From Oscillospiraceae bacterium (lineage in GTDB: Bacteria; Bacillota; Clostridia; Oscillospirales; Ruminococcaceae), in the NCBI GenBank assembly GCA_017460835.1, contig JAFUAD010000053.1, forward strand, positions 1 through 59,305: a stretch of 59,305 nt of DNA. Reading direction: 5' to 3'. The position numbers and the translations under genes were made by a program. Below, in pieces: positions 54,725-59,305 of this stretch. Position 1 is the stretch's first letter. Each line of letters starts with the position of its first letter. A model generated the notes under the pieces. The model saw only the letters and a list, made by a program, of their open reading frames with translations. It had not been told where the DNA came from and made no database searches.

Positions 54725-55743
54725 ATCCTGCCGCACTCCTTTGCATATTCTGTCAGAAGCTGCGCGGTTTGCTCGACATCGGATACCGCGATGACCTCGA
54801 CCGGCGTATGCATATACCGCAGCGGAATCGAGACGGTCGCCGCCTCACACCCGCCCGGGCTGAGCGCGAGCGAATCCGCGTCCGTGCCGGTCGTGCCGGG
54901 CATGACCTCGGTCTGGTATGGGATTCCCGCACGCTCCGCAGTCTGCATCAGATGCCGGGACATTTCTGCGGACAGAACCGAGGATATGCCGACCGCAGGC
55001 CCCTTTTTCAGCGTCATGCACTCCTTCGGGTCCTCGCCGTGCGCCATGCCGAAGGTCACATCGACCGCAATGGCATAATCGGGCTGCTCGTTCACGGCTG
55101 CGAGCTTTGCGCCCCTGCCGCTGCGCTCCTCCTGCCCGCTGAAATACACCGTCACATTGCAGGGCAGATCGGGTTCTCCGGCAAGCTGCTCTGCCGCGAG
55201 CAGAACCGCCGCCACGCCGCAGCGGTCATCGAGCGCCGAGCCGGTCATATAGTCATTTTGCAGCTTTTTGCACGTTGCTGCGTAATAAACACGATCGCCG
55301 CGGGCAACCCTTCCCGTGAGCGCTTCCGCGGATGATACGCCGAGATCGACACAGAGCTGTGCATCCTCCGGCACGGCCTGCTCGCCCTTCAGCAGATGCG
55401 GCGGCAGAATCGAAATCACGCCGGACAGCGTTTCGCTGCCGATGACCGTCACCGCCTGCCCGAGCAGAAGTCTGCGGTCAATGCCGCCGACTGCGCCGAT
55501 CCGCAGGAAGCCGTCCTCCGTGATATCCGTAACCATGAAGCCGACCTGATCGAGGTGGGCGCAGAGCAGCAGGGTCGGTTTTCCGGTATCCTGCCCGATA
55601 TGCCCGACGACAGAGCCGTCGCCATAGTGCGCATCCGGCGCAAACGCTCTGAGCAGCTCCGCAGCCGTTTCACCGACTGCCTGCTCCCTTCCGGAGCCGC
55701 CGCGCAGGTCGCTCAGGCGCGCGATCATTTCATATGTCTGCAT
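54721..55743 (-). CDS. M42-family metallopeptidase, copy 1
   Basis: The 340-residue product carries the same M42 residues: CAHLDQVGF, GSALDDRCGV, FSGQEERSGRGA, IAVDVTFG and RYMHTPVE. It differs from copy 2 across much of its length, so this is an old tandem duplication or a pair of specialised subunits, as heteromeric M42 complexes are known in archaea. The ATG at 55743 is preceded by GGAGGCGGGG, and the promoter is at 55786-55814. First gene of the M42-M42-GNAT operon. Confidence 0.92.
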   Translation of the reverse strand: MQTYEMIARLSDLRGGSGREQAVGETAAELLRAFAPDAHYGDGSVVGHIGQDTGKPTLLLCAHLDQVGFMVTDITEDGFLRIGAVGGIDRRLLLGQAVTVIGSETLSGVISILPPHLLKGEQAVPEDAQLCVDLGVSSAEALTGRVARGDRVYYAATCKKLQNDYMTGSALDDRCGVAAVLLAAEQLAGEPDLPCNVTVYFSGQEERSGRGAKLAAVNEQPDYAIAVDVTFGMAHGEDPKECMTLKKGPAVGISSVLSAEMSRHLMQTAERAGIPYQTEVMPGTTGTDADSLALSPGGCEAATVSIPLRYMHTPVEVIAVSDVEQTAQLLTEYAKECGRI

Positions 55744-55785
55744 GTTCCCCGCCTCCGTTTCTCAGACATGATCTCATTCAGAATT

Positions 55786-55814
55786 ATTATATCAAACCGG
55801 GGGCAAAAAAGCAA
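55786..55814 (-). promoter_or_regulatory. Promoter of the M42-M42-GNAT operon
   Basis: Minus strand TTGCTT (55809-55814), 17-bp spacer, TATAAT (55786-55791). Confidence 0.85.
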
Positions 55815-55881
55815 GACACAGCATGTGTTTTGTCAGAATAGCACAAAAAATGCAGGTTTCCTGTTTTCCGTGTGTGGATAT

Positions 55882-56637
55882 TTATCCGGCAAACTGCTCA
55901 AATCTGACAATCTGCTTTCCCTTGCGCGTTGTGCCGCCGATGCCGAGAAACCGGAACTTTCCGAAGCCCCGCACCGAAACCTTGTCGCCCTCCTTCAGAA
56001 TCAGGCTGTGATTGCCGGTCTGGGCGCCGTTGACGGAGATTTTTCCGGCTAAAAAGAGCTCTGCACAGACACTCCGCGAAATATTGTAGATTTTCGCGAT
56101 CACGCCGTCGATGCGCGGAGACGAGACCTGCACCGTTCCCGCGACGGTTTTCGCGGTGAATTCCTCCTCCGGCAGCTCAGCGGGCGCGCAGTTCACCGAA
56201 GTATGCCGGATCCGCACCAGCTCGCGGCAGAGATACTCCGCCATCGTCGCCTTACAGAACACATAGGCGTGCTTGTCCCGCGTCAGGATATCGCCGATCT
56301 CACTGCGCTCGATGCCGAGGTGCATGATCGCGCCGAGATAATCGCGGTGCGTGAGCTGCTCGCCGAATTTCTCCTGAAGCGGCGCGATTTTCAGGCACGC
56401 GATCGGAAACGGCTCCTCATAGCCGAGCTGCTCCGGGTCGCCGAAGCGCAGCATGGCACGCTCGGCATCGGCATAGCCGCCCCAGAGCACCGCGCCGCTG
56501 CCCGAAAGCGCCCGCTCGGCCGCGTGATACTCCGCCTGCTCCGCTTCATTCAGAAATCCCGTGAACGTAAACCGGTTTGTCCGCTCCGCCTGCGATGCCA
56601 GATCCGCCAGCCGCTTCTGAAAAAAATCCTGTTCCAT
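55882..56637 (-). CDS. ylmH: YlmH-family S4-domain RNA-binding protein
   Basis: The 251-residue product has an N-terminal YlmH domain (RTNRFTFTGFLNEAEQ, LTHRDYLGAIMHLGIERSEIGDI). A C-terminal S4 domain starts at about residue 180 (RIDGVIAKIYNISRSVCAELFLAGKISVNG, GDKVSVRGFGKF). YlmH binds the ribosome and rescues stalled nascent chains in B. subtilis, and was also linked to division because it lies in the ylm-divIVA region. Here it is instead downstream of the yabP-divIC-S1 block. ATG 56637 follows GGAGG. Confidence 0.9.
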   Translation of the reverse strand: MEQDFFQKRLADLASQAERTNRFTFTGFLNEAEQAEYHAAERALSGSGAVLWGGYADAERAMLRFGDPEQLGYEEPFPIACLKIAPLQEKFGEQLTHRDYLGAIMHLGIERSEIGDILTRDKHAYVFCKATMAEYLCRELVRIRHTSVNCAPAELPEEEFTAKTVAGTVQVSSPRIDGVIAKIYNISRSVCAELFLAGKISVNGAQTGNHSLILKEGDKVSVRGFGKFRFLGIGGTTRKGKQIVRFEQFAG

Positions 56638-56654
56638 ATGCTTCCTCCGATACA

Positions 56655-56682
56655 GAAAAGGCGCCCGCGGAACGGGTGCCTT
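56655..56682 (-). terminator. Terminator of the S1-domain gene
   Basis: Minus strand GGCACCCG (56673-56680) pairs with CGGGCGCC (56660-56667), followed by TTTTCTG. Confidence 0.75.
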
Positions 56683-56695
56683 CATTCTTCTTCTG

Positions 56696-57151
56696 TTATG
56701 ATCTTCTGCTGCGGGAGCCGCCTCTGCGCTCGCTTCCGCGCTTCAGATCGCAGATTTTCTCCTCGCTCGCCTGCTTGAAATGCAGCAGCTTATCCTCAAA
56801 GCTCATCTCCGACTGCGGGACAGAGCGCTTCGGCTCGTAAATACGGGGCTTCTGCGGCTCTCTGCGCTTTTTCGGCGCAGGGGTATCCTCCCCCTTCTGC
56901 TCCGGCTCTGCCTGCTTGACGGACATGCTGATCTTTCCTTGCGGCGTCACGCCGATGACCTTGACGCGGACGGCGTCGTCCTCCTGCAAAAAGTCATGGA
57001 TATCCCGCACAAAGGTGTTTGCGATTTCGGAAATATGTACCATGCCGGTGACGGGTCTTTCGCCCTCGCCGCCCGGTACCTCCACAAATGCGCCGTACTG
57101 CGTGATGCTTTTCACGCGTCCTTCATAGATCTGCCCGATTTCCAGCTGCAT
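56696..57151 (-). CDS. S1 RNA-binding domain protein (YabR-like)
   Basis: The 151-residue product starts MQLEIGQIYEGRVKSITQYG with a single S1 domain (residues 1-78; GMVHISEIANTFV is the typical strand-3/4 motif). A basic, Pro/Arg-rich tail of 70 residues follows (PKKRREPQKPRIYEPKRS, RGSERRGGSRSRRS). This is the organisation of B. subtilis YabR/CvfD-type proteins, which bind RNA and ribosomes. It follows divIC exactly as yabR does in Bacillus. Confidence 0.9.
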   Translation of the reverse strand: MQLEIGQIYEGRVKSITQYGAFVEVPGGEGERPVTGMVHISEIANTFVRDIHDFLQEDDAVRVKVIGVTPQGKISMSVKQAEPEQKGEDTPAPKKRREPQKPRIYEPKRSVPQSEMSFEDKLLHFKQASEEKICDLKRGSERRGGSRSRRS

Positions 57152-57194
57152 ATACTGCCCTTTCCGCTCTGCATCCGCGCAGAGAAAATTCGAT

Positions 57195-57521
57195 TCAGTT
57201 TCGCGATGTATCATAGAAACGGCGCTCGTTGGGATATGCATAATTCAGATCCTCAATCGCCGCTTTTTCCATGTAGCCCTCGATATCCTCCGCATCAACG
57301 AACTTTTCAAGCTCCAGATTCTCGTCCTTTGCCTGCTCGATGGCAGATTCCAGATCCGCCTTCTCCTGTCGCTTTTCCTGCAAAGTTGCCTGCGTGGAGA
57401 TGAAGGATATGACGCATGCCACAATCAGGCCGACTGCGACAAGCCGATATACCAGCCAGTTGATAATCGCGCGTCTGCGCTTCTTCGCAAACTCGCGCTC
57501 TGACCCTTTATTCCGTTCCAT
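57195..57521 (-). CDS. divIC: Septum formation initiator (DivIC/FtsB family)
   Basis: The 108-residue product has a basic cytoplasmic N-terminus (KKRRRAIINW), a membrane span (about residues 22-42), and an outer coiled coil (QEKRQEKADLESAIEQAKDENLELE) ending in EDIEGYMEKAAIEDLNYAYPNE, the family's C-terminal pattern. DivIC works with FtsL and DivIB to activate septal peptidoglycan synthesis. ATG 57521 follows GGAGCACAGCT. It sits between yabQ and the S1 gene, as in Bacillus. Confidence 0.93.
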   Translation of the reverse strand: MERNKGSEREFAKKRRRAIINWLVYRLVAVGLIVACVISFISTQATLQEKRQEKADLESAIEQAKDENLELEKFVDAEDIEGYMEKAAIEDLNYAYPNERRFYDTSRN

Positions 57522-57622
57522 AGCTGTGCTCCGTTCTCTGTGTTCATGCACGGCGGGGAGAAACCGCAGCTCCGGTTTCCGTTCCCGATATTCCGCCACT
57601 CTTATTATACACCGAAAGCCGC

Positions 57623-58051
57623 TCATTCGTCAAGTGGTTTTTCACTTTTTTTCGCAAAAAAACTTTCTTTGATTCTGTAAATGAGGAGGGCTGACCGGCG
57701 GCGGAGCGCTCCGGAAATTCTCCTTGCGGTAGTGCGCAGCCGACTGAGCATCCGCATCCAGACGGCGCCGACCGTAACGAGATACACCGCAAGCCCGATG
57801 CACGCGCCGGCGGCATACTGCCAGCGGAATACCCCGTCCGCGTACATCCAGACATAGCACTGCACCGTAAAAATGCAGAGGAACACATAGACGGTATCCT
57901 CCAGAAACACCAGCAGGGCGTGATGCGGCAGAAGCGCCCGGAGCGTGCGGAAGCAATCGAGCAGCAGCCCTGCGGGAAGCCCCAGCAGAATGCTGCACAG
58001 GAACCGCGACATCTGCCCGGCGACGGTAAACGTATGACCCTGCAATTCCAT
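57623..58051 (-). CDS. yabQ: Spore cortex biosynthesis protein YabQ
   Basis: The 142-residue product has four hydrophobic stretches (FLCSILLGLPAGLLLD, HALLVFLEDTVYVFLCIFTVQCYVWMY, WQYAAGACIGLAVYLVTVGAVW) with LLDCFRTLR characteristic of YabQ, and a basic C-terminus. YabQ is a membrane protein made in the mother cell and needed for the spore cortex. Its start overlaps the yabP stop by one base (TAATG). Confidence 0.9.
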   Translation of the reverse strand: MELQGHTFTVAGQMSRFLCSILLGLPAGLLLDCFRTLRALLPHHALLVFLEDTVYVFLCIFTVQCYVWMYADGVFRWQYAAGACIGLAVYLVTVGAVWMRMLSRLRTTARRISGALRRRSALLIYRIKESFFAKKSEKPLDE

Positions 58052-58332
58052 TACCGCAGCAGCCTCCCAAAAAAGCCCTGCGGAGCGGTCCGGTCACGGT
58101 CGCCGTATCGCAGCGCCCGGATCTCCCCCTCGATCTGCACCTCGCCGGATTCCGTGCTGAGCTGCTGCACGCGCAGATCCCGCCCCAGAATCACGAGCTC
58201 ACCAAGCTGCGTATACAGAATCACGGTGCGGTCATCAAAGCTGTCGATCTCCGTGACACCGGAAAGCAGCAGCTTTTCCCGGTTTTCGAGGATGGCATTG
58301 TGCATCCCCTGCGGCTTCCGCGGTTCGTCCAT
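58051..58332 (-). CDS. yabP: Sporulation protein YabP
   Basis: The 93-residue product has the YabP/YqfC fold: HNAILENREKLLLSGVTEIDSFDDRTVIL, GELVILGRDLRVQQLSTESGEVQIEGEI. It acts in the mother cell together with YabQ. It starts at ATG 58332 after AAAGGGGG. The yabP-yabQ-divIC-S1 order equals that of Bacillus yabP-yabQ-divIC-yabR. Confidence 0.93.
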   Translation of the reverse strand: MDEPRKPQGMHNAILENREKLLLSGVTEIDSFDDRTVILYTQLGELVILGRDLRVQQLSTESGEVQIEGEIRALRYGDRDRTAPQGFFGRLLR

Positions 58333-58397
58333 TCCGCCGCCCCCTTTCCTTACCGCATTGTATGCGGAAGGGGCGCGTTTCAGAACTGGAGCCCTGC

Positions 58398-59305
58398 TTA
58401 TTCTGCCGGCGCTGCCGAGGTCGTGGTGGTGGTCGATTCTGCCGGCGGGACGGTATTGGCACCGGTCGGCGCGCCGGACGCATTGTAGGTCACATCAATC
58501 GGATTCCCGTAAGCATCGAGGAACCGGATATTGTCCAGATAGAGCTCGGTCTGCCTGTCATCGGCATAGCGCACGAATGCAAGGTTTCTCACATCGCCGC
58601 CGAATACATCCTTCGGGATGCTGAGCGCGACATGCCATGTATTGACGCTGCTTTCGTTGTCGATCAGCAGGATATCCGTGATCTTCACGGATTTGGAATC
58701 CTCACGCTCGCCGGTTTCCGCATTGTACTGCGGCACGAGTGCGCGCAGACCGCTGCTGCACTGTCCGATCGGGCCGGAGGATTCGCAGGTGATATCCATG
58801 CTGACCGTGCGGATCTGCCCGACCTTTGCAGAGCCGACAAGCTGCTCAAGATCAAAGAGAATCAGCGCGTTGGATTCATCCTGCACCGAAGTCCCCTCCG
58901 GCGCGCCTTGATCCGCGGCCTCCTGCCACGAAAGCACGCGCATCTTCTGATCACCGTTGTAATCAACGAGCTCTGCGCCGCCCATGACGGAATACATCGA
59001 GGGCGTATTGAAGGTGATCTCCTGCACGACTGGCGGCTCGGTCACGATCGGCTCGGTCGTGGTCGTGGTCTCCGTTGTATCGGAGGCGGTACCGGCACTG
59101 CGGTTGTTTTTGTTTTTATCCTTGAGAAGCACAATGCCGATCACCAGCAGCACGATCAGCACGAGCGCGATCAGGAATAGATAAAGGCGTGTATTGCGCT
59201 TGCGCTTTGATTTTGCGGAGCGCTTCTGCGGCGGCTGCGAGGCGGGGCGCCGTGTGCCCTGCTGTTGCGAGGCGGGCGCCGTGTGCCCTGCTGCTGCGAT
59301 GCGGG
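58398..59305 (-). CDS. Membrane protein with extracytoplasmic beta domain (partial, start outside window)
   Basis: The visible part runs from the window edge: Pro/Gln/Arg-rich repeats, a basic KSKRKRNTR, a membrane span (YLFLIALVLIVLLVIGIVLL) and a Thr-rich linker. An outer domain of about 170 residues follows with a carbohydrate-binding-like beta pattern (QIRTVSMDITCESSG, NTWHVALSIPKDVFGGDVRNLAFV, ELYLDNIRFLDAYGNP), then a Ser/Thr/Ala tail. The ELYLDNIRF motif is common in CBM-like sandwiches. The reading frame is broken within the repeats near 59274: one C fewer in the second unit puts the last ~30 bases out of frame. I do not recognise the family. Confidence 0.6.
   Translation of the reverse strand, partial: RIAAAGHTAPASQQQGTRRPASQPPQKRSAKSKRKRNTRLYLFLIALVLIVLLVIGIVLLKDKNKNNRSAGTASDTTETTTTTEPIVTEPPVVQEITFNTPSMYSVMGGAELVDYNGDQKMRVLSWQEAADQGAPEGTSVQDESNALILFDLEQLVGSAKVGQIRTVSMDITCESSGPIGQCSSGLRALVPQYNAETGEREDSKSVKITDILLIDNESSVNTWHVALSIPKDVFGGDVRNLAFVRYADDRQTELYLDNIRFLDAYGNPIDVTYNASGAPTGANTVPPAESTTTTTSAAPAE
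59236..59305. repeat. Tandem 30-bp repeats at the window edge
   Basis: Units begin at 59236, 59266 and 59295 (the last cut by the edge). The unit codes on the minus strand for PASQQQGTRR. The unit at 59266 is 29 bases because it has GGG (59274-59276) where the previous unit has GGGG (59244-59247), which shifts the frame of the host gene. Confidence 0.8.

Overview
The window reads as chromosomal DNA of a GC-rich, cellulosome-bearing, spore-forming Gram-positive of the Ruminococcus/Oscillospiraceae type. This is inference from gene content. Three secreted proteins end in type I dockerins (5351-10318, 38256-39416, 42233-43813). There is a GH94 disaccharide phosphorylase, an arabinose isomerase, and sporulation genes (yabP, yabQ and a 29-residue spoVM). 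Most promoters found are TTGACA-like or TTGCNN-like -35 boxes 17 bp from TATAAT, and Shine-Dalgarno sequences are strong. No tRNA, CRISPR array, insertion sequence or prophage was seen.

Layout. 1-5230 shows decay: one end of a small palindromic repeat, a 5'-truncated VWA-like fragment, an intact DUF1848 gene and flavoprotein, then araA beside a frameshifted, internally deleted sugar kinase, a duplicated araA promoter and a surface-protein remnant. 5351-10318 is a giant GH2 beta-galactosidase with a LamG-like domain inserted in its catalytic region, a second LamG and a dockerin. 10366-17722 is housekeeping: surE, RNase P RNA, minD plus an unusual mgsA, hisS, a class B penicillin-binding protein and an ArsC/Spx-like protein.

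17796-29370 is one minus-strand operon of eight genes behind a single strong promoter. It holds a 974-residue solute-binding protein with carbohydrate-binding-like N-terminal domains, two complete permease pairs, and between them an NHL/TPR membrane protein, a Yip1 protein and a secreted DUF5696 protein. No ATPase is present. This is the best candidate in the window for a poorly described system.

29852-37474 has a tiny ferredoxin, a DUF4352 lipoprotein, an M23 peptidase and a DUF308 / MMPL / Leu-Gly heptad-repeat module followed by a TetR regulator. 38256-43813 has two LRR-dockerin proteins flanking the GH94 phosphorylase; a complete 127-bp MITE-like element lies in the 5' leader of the first. 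44100-47670 has aspartate kinase, a divergent XRE/SHOCT pair sharing a 12-bp-arm palindrome, and a cytidylate-kinase-like protein. 47710-50449 pairs spoVM with a zinc-ribbon, PASTA-type receptor that has lost the catalytic Asp residues of a kinase. 50709-58332 ends with two M42 peptidases, a GNAT protein, ylmH, and the yabP-yabQ-divIC-S1 block known from Bacillus. The last gene (58398 to the edge) is partial.

Many long opposite-strand reading frames in this GC-rich sequence were judged to be shadows and are omitted.
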